The notes below the pieces were generated by a model. It did no database searches and was not told the origin of the DNA. It saw nothing but the letters and a program-made list of their open reading frames with translations. The position numbers and the translations under genes were made by a program. Below, piece by piece: positions 6,526-14,645 of a stretch of DNA of 19,903 nt. This DNA comes from Bacteroidaceae bacterium (lineage in GTDB: Bacteria; Bacteroidota; Bacteroidia; Bacteroidales; Bacteroidaceae), in the NCBI GenBank assembly GCA_023227685.1, contig JALNVG010000025.1, positions 1 to 19,903 on the forward strand. Direction: 5' to 3'. Each line of letters begins with the position of its first letter. Position 1 is the first letter of the stretch.

Positions 6526-8184
6526 ATGGAACAAAGTTTTATAGAATATATAGAAAGCAGTATAAAAAACAACTGGAACTTAGATTCATTAACGGATTAT
6601 AAGGGGGCTACACTACAATATAAAGATGTGGCACGAAAAATTGAGAAATTACATATCTTCTTTGAAGAAAGTGGCATTAAGAAGGGTGATAAGATCGCTA
6701 TTTGTGGAAGAAACAGTTCACATTGGGGTGTTACCTTTTTGGCCACATTGACTTTTGGTGCTATAGCGGTACCCATTTTGCATGAATTCAAAGCCGATAA
6801 TATACATAATATCGTTAACCACTCGGAATCCAAATTGTTATTTGTTGGAGATATGGTATGGGAAAACTTAAACGAACAGGCCATGCCGGCACTTGAGGGC
6901 ATCTTTCTCATGACCGATTTCTCACTAATTCTTTCACGTAATGACAAACTAACTTTTTCACGTGAACATCTGAATGAATTGTTCGGAAAGAAATTTCCGA
7001 AAAACTTTCGTGCCGAGCATGTGAATTATAAAAAAGACAAGCTGGACGAATTGGCTATTATCAATTATACATCAGGAACAACCAGCTACTCAAAAGGAGT
7101 CATGCTATCCTACCGTAGTTTGTGGTCAAACTTAAAATTCGCTTTCGAAGTACTTGACATGAAATCAGGCGACAAGATTGTTTCTATGTTACCCATGGCA
7201 CACATGTATGGCATGGCTTTTGAATTTCTCTATGAATTCACAGTCGGATGCCGCATCTATTTTCTCACACGTATGCCAAGTCCGAAAATTATCTTTCAAG
7301 CTTTCTCAGACGTTAAACCTAACTTGATTATAGCGGTCCCGCTTATCATTGAAAAAATTATCAAAAAGACCATCCTACCTAAGTTAGAAACTCCAACAAT
7401 GAAAATTCTAATGAGAGTTCCTATCATTAATGATAAGATAAAGGCAACGATACGAGAACAAATGATCAATGCTTTTGGAGGAAATTTCTATGAAATAATC
7501 ATTGGCGGTGCCGCATTCAATCAGGAAGTGGAACAATTTCTTAAAATGATTGATTTCCCATATACCGTAGGTTATGGAATGACTGAATGCGGTCCGATTA
7601 TCTGCTACGAAGATTGGAAGAAATTCAAAATGGGTTCATGTGGCAAAGCTGTCCCGAGGATGGAAGTCAAGATAGATTCTGAAAATCCTGAAAAAATACC
7701 GGGTGAAATCATATGCAAGGGACAAAATGTAATGTTGGGATATTACAAAAATGAAGAAGAATCGGCCAAAGTGATCGACAAAGAAGGATGGATGCACACC
7801 GGCGATTTGGGGTTAATTGATAAAGAAGGAAATATTACAATTAAAGGCCGCAGCAAGAATATGTTATTGGGATCAAACGGACAAAATATATATCCGGAAG
7901 AAATTGAAGACAAATTAAATGCATTACCTTATATTTCAGAAAGTATCATCGTACAACAAAACCAAAAATTAGTAGGCTTGGTTTATCCCGACTTCGGCGA
8001 TGCATACGCTCATGGGCTAACTCATGAAGACATCGAAAAAGTGATGGAAGAAAATCGGACAACTTTGAATGCCATGCTACCCTCTTATAGTCACATTCAA
8101 AAAATGAAGATTTATCCTGAAGAATTTGAAAAAACGCCAAAAAAGAGTATCAAACGTTTCTTATATTTAGAGGCAAAAGGATAA
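6526..8184 (+). CDS. AMP-forming acyl-CoA synthetase (long-chain fatty acid-CoA ligase-like)
   Basis: This 552-residue ANL-superfamily enzyme would activate a carboxylic acid, probably a fatty acid, with ATP to an acyl-adenylate and then to acyl-CoA. The ATP-binding loop is TSGTTSYSKG (residues 182-191). The A5 motif GYGMTECGP starts at 349, the TGD of WMHTGDLG is at 425-427, and GR at 441-442 marks the hinge. The C-terminal catalytic Lys is probably Lys543 in TPKKSIKRF, where the usual Gly before Lys is replaced by Ile. Length fits the smaller, bacterial FadD-like group. The start at 6526 follows from promoter position. The next gene begins 20 bp after the stop, so the two are probably co-transcribed. 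Substrate chain length cannot be read from the sequence. An acyl-acyl-carrier-protein synthetase is a possible alternative. Confidence 0.85.
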   Translation: MEQSFIEYIESSIKNNWNLDSLTDYKGATLQYKDVARKIEKLHIFFEESGIKKGDKIAICGRNSSHWGVTFLATLTFGAIAVPILHEFKADNIHNIVNHSESKLLFVGDMVWENLNEQAMPALEGIFLMTDFSLILSRNDKLTFSREHLNELFGKKFPKNFRAEHVNYKKDKLDELAIINYTSGTTSYSKGVMLSYRSLWSNLKFAFEVLDMKSGDKIVSMLPMAHMYGMAFEFLYEFTVGCRIYFLTRMPSPKIIFQAFSDVKPNLIIAVPLIIEKIIKKTILPKLETPTMKILMRVPIINDKIKATIREQMINAFGGNFYEIIIGGAAFNQEVEQFLKMIDFPYTVGYGMTECGPIICYEDWKKFKMGSCGKAVPRMEVKIDSENPEKIPGEIICKGQNVMLGYYKNEEESAKVIDKEGWMHTGDLGLIDKEGNITIKGRSKNMLLGSNGQNIYPEEIEDKLNALPYISESIIVQQNQKLVGLVYPDFGDAYAHGLTHEDIEKVMEENRTTLNAMLPSYSHIQKMKIYPEEFEKTPKKSIKRFLYLEAKG

Positions 8185-8204
8185 TTACTTATATAAAAAC
8201 ACAA

Positions 8205-9401
8205 ATGAAAAAAATAATACTCACCACAACAATACTCCTGATAGCTGCTACTCTATCGGCACAAAATAAAAGTGCAGGTATAAACCTTTCTATTTGGAAA
8301 AGCGTCTCGACACAACCTCTTGACAGTACACAAACGACTTATCTAAACATTGGTTTTTCATCATCGATGAATAAATTATATGGTGTAGGAATCAACGTTT
8401 TGGGCGGTACCGCTCGTCAAGATATGAACGGAATGCAAATATCAAGCTTTGCAAATATTGTAGGCAAAAATGTACGTGGCATGCAATTGGCCGGTATAAC
8501 AAATATCTGTGGCAATAGTCTCGAAGGTGTTTCTATAAGTGGACTTGTCAATATTGCCGGTAATCAGACCAAGGGTGTATTAGTTTCCGGACTAACCAAT
8601 ATTAGCGGTGAAAATACTGATGGCCTATTGATTTGCGGCTTAACAAATATCTCGGGAAATGAGTCTTCCGGCCTTCAATTATCAGGAATGGCGAATATCA
8701 CCGGGCAGAACTTTAAAGGTGTAATGACTTCTGGATTACTTAACATTGTGGGCAATAACACCTATGGGGTTCAGATTTCCGGACTAGCCAACATAGCAGG
8801 CGGCCAACTGAATGGTATGCAAATAAGTCTCACTAATTATGCTACTACAGCCCGAGGAGTACAAATCGGTCTTGTCAATTATTACAGAGATAATTTGAAA
8901 GGCTTTCAATTAGGATTAATCAATGCCAATCCACAAACAAAAGTACAACTGATGCTCTATGGCGGAACAGATACTAAATTCACTGCCGCCGTGCGTTTTA
9001 AAAATCAATTATTCTATACTATTCTCGGATTAGGTTCATACTGTCTTGATCTTGACCATGGCTTTTCAGCTTCGGCCATTTACAGAGCAGGGCTTGAACT
9101 ACCATTGTATAAAGACCGTCTATTTATCAGTGGAGATCTTGGTTACAGACATATAGAGACTTTTGATAACAAAAGCAATGCCAAAAATATTCCTCACCGA
9201 CTCTACTCTCTCCAAGCCCGAATTAACTTAGAATGCAAATTATCAAAGCAACTGGGACTGTTTGCAACCGGCGGTTATGACATGAGCAGGTATTACAATA
9301 GACACAAAAGTTACGATAAAGGCTTATTTGCTGAAGGAGGAATAATTTTTTACCTTCCAAGAAAATTTCAAGCCACAAAAAGCAGCAAGTCATCCGATTA
9401 A
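8205..9401 (+). CDS. Exported surface protein with 16-residue Gly/Asn repeats and a probable beta-barrel end
   Basis: This 398-residue protein has a signal peptide (residues 1-20, ending LSAQ). Residues 76-203 are eight consecutive repeats of exactly 16 residues, of the form GxxxSGLxNIxGxxxx, such as GVQISGLANIAGGQLN. Three shorter units of 14, 15 and 14 residues follow up to 246 (for example GFQLGLINANPQTK). This resembles the LA_2272-type surface repeat found in Bacteroidota and Leptospira proteins. The regular period suggests a beta-solenoid or stacked strands. The C-terminal part (about 247-390) has alternating hydrophobic and aromatic strands (LYGGTDTKFTAAVRF, GLFAEGGIIFYLP) that look like an outer-membrane barrel. 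It follows the acyl-CoA synthetase by 20 bp, so a role in envelope lipid or surface biology is conceivable. The actual function is unknown. Confidence 0.75.
   Translation: MKKIILTTTILLIAATLSAQNKSAGINLSIWKSVSTQPLDSTQTTYLNIGFSSSMNKLYGVGINVLGGTARQDMNGMQISSFANIVGKNVRGMQLAGITNICGNSLEGVSISGLVNIAGNQTKGVLVSGLTNISGENTDGLLICGLTNISGNESSGLQLSGMANITGQNFKGVMTSGLLNIVGNNTYGVQISGLANIAGGQLNGMQISLTNYATTARGVQIGLVNYYRDNLKGFQLGLINANPQTKVQLMLYGGTDTKFTAAVRFKNQLFYTILGLGSYCLDLDHGFSASAIYRAGLELPLYKDRLFISGDLGYRHIETFDNKSNAKNIPHRLYSLQARINLECKLSKQLGLFATGGYDMSRYYNRHKSYDKGLFAEGGIIFYLPRKFQATKSSKSSD
8430..8942 (+). repeat. Coding tandem repeat, eight 48-bp units plus three shorter ones
   Basis: The repeat region of the surface protein has eight units of 16 codons (8430-8813) followed by units of 14, 15 and 14 codons. 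Conservation is at protein level (Gly1, Gly6, Asn9, Gly12 of each unit). The DNA copies have diverged, so the array looks old and not prone to slippage. Confidence 0.8.
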
Positions 9402-9441
9402 ATCGGTTGCAAAATTAAATCAAAAGATCTTCGATGCTGCT
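9381..9441. terminator. Possible structure between convergent genes
   Basis: CCGATT-A-AATCGG (9394-9406) overlaps the stop codon of the surface protein gene. It is nested inside the distant arms AGCAGCA (9381-9387) and TGCTGCT (9435-9441). It lies in the short gap before the convergent fbp stop. It has no clear T-run, so termination here is tentative. Confidence 0.25.
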
Positions 9442-9454
9442 GAGAACAGGGTCA

Positions 9455-11440
9455 TTAACTCTTTTCCTTGATTAATCCGGTACGATAAGCTACCAGCAAT
9501 TTTTTTAAATCCTTGATTTGGGTTATCAGTTCTTCACCTTTATCCGTATCTTTCACCATCATACGCTGCGATTCGAACTCAACAACAAAGGTGGTTGATT
9601 TTATATCCAAGCCGTCTTCAATAGCTTTTTGGCGGGATTGAAAAGGCTCGTGCTGAACAAGTTGCAGACCATGTGAATGATAGACCAAGGTATATCCTGC
9701 AATTCCTGTTTCAGGTTGATAAGCTTTAGAAAACCCACCGTCTATTACCAACAACTTACCATTAGCCTTAATAGGTTTCTCGCCCTGGCTTGCCTTAACA
9801 GGTACATGTCCGCTGATAATATGCACATGTTTTCCTTCCACTCCAAATTCAGCCAATATTTTATCACATGTTGCCTCCTCATCACGAAACTTATAATAAT
9901 AACCTTTTATCTCTTTATGCGTCTCCTTATCCTTAAGAAAATATCGTTCAAACGTAGCCATCTTATCTTTATCAAATAAAGGAGAATCGGGGCCACACCA
10001 CAGATACCAAATAAAGTCGCAGGCAAATTGCTTCTCTTTAGTTTCGGCATCTTCAAAATATGCAGCACGTATCAATTCATCTATTCTATCAAATAAACTT
10101 TTCCCGTAATAATCCTTACCACAAATCTTAACATGTTTTAAACTGCCATCCTCATTCAACGGAACAGAAGCATGATAAAGCAGATTCGAGTTACATACGA
10201 GGTACATTCCACCGTGTCTGAATAAACAAAGCATGTGTTTTTTTAATTTCTCACTATTAAGAAATGAATTATGAATCTTCTTCATCAACTCCTTTTCTTC
10301 ATCAGAGAGTGCATATGGGTGTTGAGGATCAATAGTTGGAAAATGCTCAGCCAACATCGAATACTCTTTGCCATCATAAACAAAGATATTACGTTTCAAA
10401 TCTATTTTTTCAAGCAATTTCCGATTCTCCATATGAAATTCCGGACGACGATCAATAATTTCCGCTTCCAATTTAAATTGAATAACCACGATCGCCTTAT
10501 GCATCTGTGTAATAAGTCGCAAAGTTTTTTCGTTATAGTTCGTATCAAAATAATTGGACTTCGGAGCAAAAGCCGCACAAGAGTCATCGGCATAAGCATC
10601 CATGGCGAATGTAGCTAGCGGAAGAAGATTGATGCCATAACCATCCTCAAGCGTAGAAAGATTAGCATAACGCATAGCCATACGAATCACGTTGGCCATG
10701 CAACAGTCATTGCCCGATGCGGCCCCCATCCATAGAATATCGTGATTACCCCACTGAATATCAAAATGATGATAATCACACAGGGTATCCATTATAATGT
10801 GCGCACCCGGACCACGATCATAAATATCTCCAACAATATGAAGGGTATCAATGGTAAGACGTTGAATCAAGTTGCACATCGCAATAATAAAATCATCAGA
10901 CCGCTTTGTTTCAATAATCGTACTGATGATAACATTGATATAGGCATATTTATCGGGATCTATAGATGATTCATGCAACAATTCCTGAATGATATAAGAA
11001 AATTCTCGAGGCAACGATTTCCGAACTTTAGAACGTGTATATTTAGAAGAAACATTCTGGCAGACTTTAACTAATTGATTTAAGGTAATCATGTACCAAT
11101 CATCAAGGTCTTTTTCTTTTGATTTCACCAGTTGAAGTTTTTCTTCCGGATAATATATCAAGGTGCAAATTTCCTTCTTTGTAGATTCTCGCAAAGTATT
11201 ACCGAAAATTTCGTTAACTTTTCTTTTTACCGCTCCGGAAGCATTTTTCAAAACGTGCTGAAAAGCTTCATACTCACCATGAATATCCGAAATAAAATGT
11301 TCCGTACCCTTCGGTAGATTCAGGATAGCTTCCAAATTAATTATTTCCGTACTGGCACTGGCGATAGTCGGAAAACTACGGGAGAGCAGCTGCAAGTATC
11401 TCAAATCGTGGACTATACTCTCTGAAGATATATTTTTCAT
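9455..11440 (-). CDS. fbp: Fructose-1,6-bisphosphatase, class III
   Basis: This is a 661-residue cytoplasmic gluconeogenic enzyme that hydrolyses fructose 1,6-bisphosphate to fructose 6-phosphate. Class III enzymes are unrelated to classes I and II and carry a metallophosphoesterase core. The metal-binding motifs are visible: SDIHGE (51-56), GDIYDRG (204-210), GNHD (231-234) and SGHVPVK (GHVP at 544-547). Length and the conserved segments NASGAVKRKVNEIFG and WGNHDILWMGAASGN match the family. The gene starts 71 bp after the transporter stop on the same strand. TATATTGC in that gap may be a weak -7 element, so it could be read through or have its own promoter. Confidence in the function is high. 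Confidence 0.95.
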   Translation of the reverse strand: MKNISSESIVHDLRYLQLLSRSFPTIASASTEIINLEAILNLPKGTEHFISDIHGEYEAFQHVLKNASGAVKRKVNEIFGNTLRESTKKEICTLIYYPEEKLQLVKSKEKDLDDWYMITLNQLVKVCQNVSSKYTRSKVRKSLPREFSYIIQELLHESSIDPDKYAYINVIISTIIETKRSDDFIIAMCNLIQRLTIDTLHIVGDIYDRGPGAHIIMDTLCDYHHFDIQWGNHDILWMGAASGNDCCMANVIRMAMRYANLSTLEDGYGINLLPLATFAMDAYADDSCAAFAPKSNYFDTNYNEKTLRLITQMHKAIVVIQFKLEAEIIDRRPEFHMENRKLLEKIDLKRNIFVYDGKEYSMLAEHFPTIDPQHPYALSDEEKELMKKIHNSFLNSEKLKKHMLCLFRHGGMYLVCNSNLLYHASVPLNEDGSLKHVKICGKDYYGKSLFDRIDELIRAAYFEDAETKEKQFACDFIWYLWCGPDSPLFDKDKMATFERYFLKDKETHKEIKGYYYKFRDEEATCDKILAEFGVEGKHVHIISGHVPVKASQGEKPIKANGKLLVIDGGFSKAYQPETGIAGYTLVYHSHGLQLVQHEPFQSRQKAIEDGLDIKSTTFVVEFESQRMMVKDTDKGEELITQIKDLKKLLVAYRTGLIKEKS

Positions 11441-11511
11441 TTATACTTTAAGATTATGATTGGTTGCAATATACGACATTTTTTTACTCTATGAAAATAC
11501 AATAAAAGAAA

Positions 11512-13173
11512 TCACAATAAAAATGTAAGAAGAAGCTGCGCAATGATCACACGAAGGAACATTCCCAACGGATAAACGGTAGCATAAGCTACAGAAGAAT
11601 TATCACCGGGAATCGTATCATTGGCATAATCAAGAGCCATTGGATTTGCCATACTTCCACAAAGCACACCGGCAACAGATCCAAAATCAATCTTCATGAA
11701 TTTGAAAGCAAAAATACCGACGATAAGCACCGGAACAAGAGTCAAAACAAAACCCACTGCAACCCATAACACTCCCTCGGGACGAATTACCGTTTCAAAG
11801 AAACGAGGTCCGGCCTGCAACCCCAAACAACAAAGATACATAGATAGGCCCAAAGCTCGAAGCATCAGATTGGCACTATATGTCACATAAGTAATCATGT
11901 GTAATCTTGGTCCGAAAGTGCCCATTAAAATACCGACGATAATAGGACCGCCGGCTATACCGAGCGTAACCGGAGAACTAATACCGGGAACGGATAAAGG
12001 TATGGAGCCAATGGCCAGCCCCAAAACCATACCCAAAAAGATAACCACAAGATTCGGCTCTTTCAGATTCTTCACGGTATTACCCAGCACCTTTTCTACA
12101 TTCTGAATTGCCGCAGCCTCACCGACTACTGTCAAGCGATCGCCCATTTGAAGAACAAGTTCTGAAGTAGCCAACAACTGAACTCCCGAACGATATACAC
12201 GACTGATATTAATTCCAAAATGATTTCTTAAATGGAGGGTACCCAATTTTTTACCATTCAATTCAGGGCGGGTAACAAGGATACGTTGAGATACAAGCTG
12301 ACTATCAATAGCATTCCAATCTATATCTTCCTTATTCCAGTCGGTGTTTTCCTGTTTGCCAAACAAAACAGTAAGCGGCAAAGATGATTCTTCGGAAGAT
12401 ATAACAAGCAAGCGATCGCCTTCCTTCAACATCATATCCGAAGTCGGTATGCTAACATGCCCGTCACGCCAAAGACGAGAGATAACAAATTTCGGATAAT
12501 TCATGTGAGCAACATCCTTTATCGTTTTGTTGAAAACAGCAGGATTAAAAACTTGAAAAGCAGCAATATAGGTTTTGTTTTTGCCTTTTGTTTCCTTTAT
12601 CTCAACATCTTTGTCCTTGACAAACAATTTTCTCATCACTAAAATAGCCAGCATAACACCGACTACGCCCAACGGATATGTAACAGCACATCCTAAAGCA
12701 GGCGTATTACTATCCATACCCATTCGATTCAATGTTTGCTGCGCAGCACCCAAAGCCGGAGTATTGGTTGTTGCACCACAAAGAATACCTACCATATCAG
12801 GTAATGAGACAGAAAGAGAATAGCTAAAAATTAAGGCGAACAACGTGCCCAGCAGAATGATTACAATAGATAACATATTTAATTTCAATCCACCCATTTT
12901 AAATGAGCTAAAGAAACCGGGCCCAACTTGTAACCCCAGGGCATAGACAAACATCGATAAACCGAAAGCCTCAACATAATTTAAGACAGAAGGATCAACA
13001 GTAATTCCTATATGGCCCATAAATATACCCATAAAAAAGACGAAAGTCACCCCTAACGAGATACTAAAAATACGTATCTTGCCTAAAGCCAAGCCGATAG
13101 CACAGATAAGAGATATCACAACGACTGCCTGTAGAGCGGACTGTTCAACGAACAGACTGTTAATCCAATCCAT
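11512..13173 (-). CDS. YidE/AspT-type transporter with two RCK_C domains
   Basis: This is a 553-residue inner-membrane protein. Two homologous membrane halves (about 10-185 and 375-553) flank two soluble RCK_C (TrkA-C) domains (about 205-275 and 290-368). The internal duplication is visible: GLSMFVYALGLQVGPGFF (71-88) matches GLSMYLCCLGLQAGPRFF (442-459). Likewise, CGATTNTPALG in the first half corresponds to CGSMANPMALDYAN in the second. The domain order is that of the AspT-YidE-YbjL antiporter group, in which AspT exchanges aspartate for alanine. The substrate of YidE-like members is not established, and RCK_C domains usually bind a small ligand that gates transport. It is read from the promoter at 13198-13229 and is the gene upstream of fbp. 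Confidence 0.88.
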   Translation of the reverse strand: MDWINSLFVEQSALQAVVVISLICAIGLALGKIRIFSISLGVTFVFFMGIFMGHIGITVDPSVLNYVEAFGLSMFVYALGLQVGPGFFSSFKMGGLKLNMLSIVIILLGTLFALIFSYSLSVSLPDMVGILCGATTNTPALGAAQQTLNRMGMDSNTPALGCAVTYPLGVVGVMLAILVMRKLFVKDKDVEIKETKGKNKTYIAAFQVFNPAVFNKTIKDVAHMNYPKFVISRLWRDGHVSIPTSDMMLKEGDRLLVISSEESSLPLTVLFGKQENTDWNKEDIDWNAIDSQLVSQRILVTRPELNGKKLGTLHLRNHFGINISRVYRSGVQLLATSELVLQMGDRLTVVGEAAAIQNVEKVLGNTVKNLKEPNLVVIFLGMVLGLAIGSIPLSVPGISSPVTLGIAGGPIIVGILMGTFGPRLHMITYVTYSANLMLRALGLSMYLCCLGLQAGPRFFETVIRPEGVLWVAVGFVLTLVPVLIVGIFAFKFMKIDFGSVAGVLCGSMANPMALDYANDTIPGDNSSVAYATVYPLGMFLRVIIAQLLLTFLL

Positions 13174-13197
13174 AATTCATTTTGTCAAAACTTGGTG

Positions 13198-13229
13198 CAA
13201 AGATATAAACTATTTTAAGGTCACCCAAC
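13198..13229 (-). promoter_or_regulatory. Promoter of the YidE/AspT-type transporter gene
   Basis: On the minus strand, TATCTTTG (13205-13198) is an exact -7 element. GTTG (13229-13226) is one mismatch from TTTG, with a 20-bp spacer. Transcription would start near 13191, about 18 nt before the ATG at 13173. Confidence 0.65.
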
Positions 13230-13382
13230 AATTTTTGATTTGAATTATAGAATAAAATGCAATCTTTATCAAGAAATAGTATTTGAAAATCTATTCATAT
13301 TTCAAAACGAACAACTATTTATCTTGAGAGCAGCCATTAATCGCATTTTTTTAGAAATTAACGAAAAAATATACCCAAAAGA

Positions 13383-13414
13383 TTTGCGTAGTACAAAAGT
13401 ACTACATATCTTTG
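13383..13414 (+). promoter_or_regulatory. tRNA promoter with a perfect palindrome in its spacer
   Basis: TTTG (13383-13386) and TATCTTTG (13407-13414) are exact -33 and -7 elements, 20 bp apart. Within the spacer, GTAGTAC (13388-13394), AAAA and GTACTAC (13399-13405) form a perfect dyad of 18 bp. It fills nearly the whole gap between the two elements. Transcription would begin near 13421, about 23 nt before tRNA-Ser. The dyad could be an operator or DNA-structure signal for control of tRNA synthesis. Confidence 0.75.
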
Positions 13415-13443
13415 CACCGCAATTAAAAATAATTCAGGTATAA

Positions 13444-13530
13444 GGAAGTTTGGGTGAGTGGCTGAAACCACCAGTTTGCTAAACTGACGTACGGGTTTCC
13501 GTACCGGGGGTTCGAATCCCCCAGCTTCCG
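13444..13530 (+). tRNA. tRNA-Ser (anticodon GCU)
   Basis: This 87-nt class II tRNA has a long variable arm. The acceptor stem GGAAGTT (13444-13450) pairs with AGCTTCC (13523-13529), with one G-U pair, and the discriminator is G13530. The anticodon loop TTGCTAA carries GCT at 13478-13480, which reads AGC/AGU serine codons. The variable arm pairs ACGG with CCGT around GTTT (13490-13504), and the T-arm is GGGGG-TTCGAAT-CCCCC. No CCA is encoded. The first pair of the anticodon stem is C-A, otherwise regular. Confidence 0.95.
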
Positions 13531-13570
13531 CTTCTATAGCGAAAAAATCTGTATTTGCGAGTAGCTAAAT

Positions 13571-13643
13571 GGTGGGTTCATCTAATGGTTTAGGATACGT
13601 GCCTCTCACGCATGACATACGAGTTCGATTCTCGTACCCACTA
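13571..13643 (+). tRNA. tRNA-Glu (anticodon CUC)
   Basis: The acceptor stem GGTGGGT (13571-13577) pairs with ACCCACT (13636-13642), with a terminal G-U pair. The discriminator is A13643. The anticodon stem CGTGC/GCATG (13598-13602, 13610-13614) encloses loop CTCTCAC with anticodon CTC at 13605-13607, reading GAG. The T-arm is ACGAG-TTCGATT-CTCGT. CCA is not encoded. It lies 40 nt after tRNA-Ser and shares its promoter. The anticodon is clear; Glu identity follows from it. Confidence 0.93.
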
Positions 13644-13691
13644 CTCTAACGGGACTCTATTTCACCACAAGAAAAAAAACAAATTCATTTA

Positions 13692-13740
13692 AGAAAATCT
13701 TAATTTAACATTATAAATAGAATGATTTTCTACTTTTTTC
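13692..13740 (+). terminator. Possible terminator after the tRNA pair
   Basis: AGAAAATC (13692-13699) and GATTTTCT (13724-13731) are perfect 8-bp complements separated by 24 nt. They are followed by ACTTTTTTC. This suits an intrinsic terminator for the tRNA transcript, but the stem is AT-rich and the loop large. Confidence 0.35.
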
Positions 13741-13795
13741 TTGGATTTTATCAATTCAAATGATTAATTTTACAAAGAATTAAACTAATAATAAT

Positions 13796-14380
13796 ATGGA
13801 TACGCTACTTAGGGACACCATTAATTCTGTCGCTGATTCAAGATTTCCAGAAATGAGCACTGAAGGACGTTCTTTTTTAGAAAAAATTTTAGTGCGAAAA
13901 GAAATTGAGAAAGGAGAAATATATCTCAAAGAAGGAGAAATAAGTCAAGATCTTATCTTTGTAGGAAAAGGTATGCTACGACAATTTTACTTCAAAAGCA
14001 ACAGAGATGTAACCGAACATTTCTCTTATGAAGGTTGCGTAGTCATCTGCATCGAAAGTTTATTCAAACAAATTCCCACACACTTAATGATTGAGGCACT
14101 TGAACCTTCTATCGTTTATTTATTTCCCTATTCAAAAGCTTTAAAGCTGTCTCAAGGATCTTTGGAGATGAACATATTCTGCAGAAAAATCTTGGAATAC
14201 TCGCTCATTATGTCACAACAGAAAATTGATGGCATACGATTCGAGACTGCCAGTGAACGCTATAACCGTTTGATAGAACAGGATCCTGAAATCATAAAAC
14301 GGGTTCCGATGAATCATATTGCATCATACTTATTAATGTCACCGGAAACGTTGAGCCGTGTACGTTCAGGAGTATTATAA
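13796..14380 (+). CDS. Crp/Fnr-family transcriptional regulator
   Basis: This 194-residue cytoplasmic regulator has a cyclic-nucleotide-binding-like beta-roll at about residues 25-115, including KGEIYLKEGEISQDLIFVGK and LFPYSKALKLS. A dimerisation helix follows at about 120-150, then the Bacteroidota-type helix-turn-helix near the C-terminus (KRVPMNHIASYLLMSPETLSRVR). The protein ends four residues after the recognition helix, as is common for this short subgroup. No cysteine array for an Fe-S cluster is present, so oxygen sensing of the FNR kind is unlikely. The ligand is unknown; the cAMP-contacting phosphate-cassette Arg is not evident. A weak promoter (CTTG 13740-13743, TAATTTTA 13765-13772) precedes it. 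The transcript converges on the AraC-type gene across a repeat-rich gap. Confidence 0.85.
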   Translation: MDTLLRDTINSVADSRFPEMSTEGRSFLEKILVRKEIEKGEIYLKEGEISQDLIFVGKGMLRQFYFKSNRDVTEHFSYEGCVVICIESLFKQIPTHLMIEALEPSIVYLFPYSKALKLSQGSLEMNIFCRKILEYSLIMSQQKIDGIRFETASERYNRLIEQDPEIIKRVPMNHIASYLLMSPETLSRVRSGVL

Positions 14381-14433
14381 CTATATTCCTCTATTATATA
14401 TTAATGAAATCCCCATCCCCAGCGACCGGCAAT

Positions 14434-14519
14434 AAACTTTGCATCGCAAACGCTAGATAAATGCATTGCAAACGTAAGGTAATTGCATCGCGATTTTAAA
14501 AAATTGCGATACAAAGTTT
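14434..14519. repeat. 22-bp tandem repeat nested in an inverted repeat
   Basis: TGCATCGCAAACG, TGCATTGCAAACG and TGCATCGCGA begin at 14440, 14462 and 14484, a period of exactly 22 bp. Units 1 and 2 agree at 17 of 22 positions. Outer arms AAACTTTGCATCGCAA (14434-14449) and TTGCGATACAAAGTTT (14504-14519) are complementary except for one position. An inner hairpin, 14487-14497 with 14500-14510, is complementary apart from one G-U-type pair. This looks like an intergenic repeat element or folded RNA. Confidence 0.7.
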
Positions 14520-14563
14520 TTCTAAAAAAGCTAACAAAATCAAGTACATTATAGCTTTTATGG

Positions 14564-14645
14564 AATTACAACAAGAGTTATCCGAATAAGAAGAGATGTT
14601 ATTCATATAACTCTTGTTGTTTGTAAAATAACTCTTGTTGTAATT
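14564..14645. repeat. 18-bp inverted repeat with a second competing arm
   Basis: AATTACAACAAGAGTTAT (14564-14581) is perfectly complementary to ATAACTCTTGTTGTAATT (14628-14645). The first 14 bases of the right arm also occur at 14607-14620, 21 bp upstream, and can pair with 14568-14581. Two mutually exclusive hairpins are therefore possible. Function is unknown; transcription termination or a small mobile-repeat remnant are options. Confidence 0.75.

Noticed and set aside
9677..11317. Plus-strand frames opposite fbp
   Set aside because: They have no start context or family features, and the minus strand carries an intact, fully recognisable class III fructose-1,6-bisphosphatase.
13240..13443. 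A 67-codon frame starting at TTG upstream of the tRNAs
   Set aside because: It starts at a non-ATG codon, runs through the tRNA promoter and its palindrome, and has no recognisable protein features. The region is better explained as two divergent promoters.
13444..13643. tRNA genes as an integration site for a mobile element
   Set aside because: No duplicated tRNA 3' end, integrase or change in gene character is seen on either side.
14440..14505. The 22-bp repeats as a CRISPR array
   Set aside because: The units are contiguous with no unique spacers, there are only three, and no cas genes are present.
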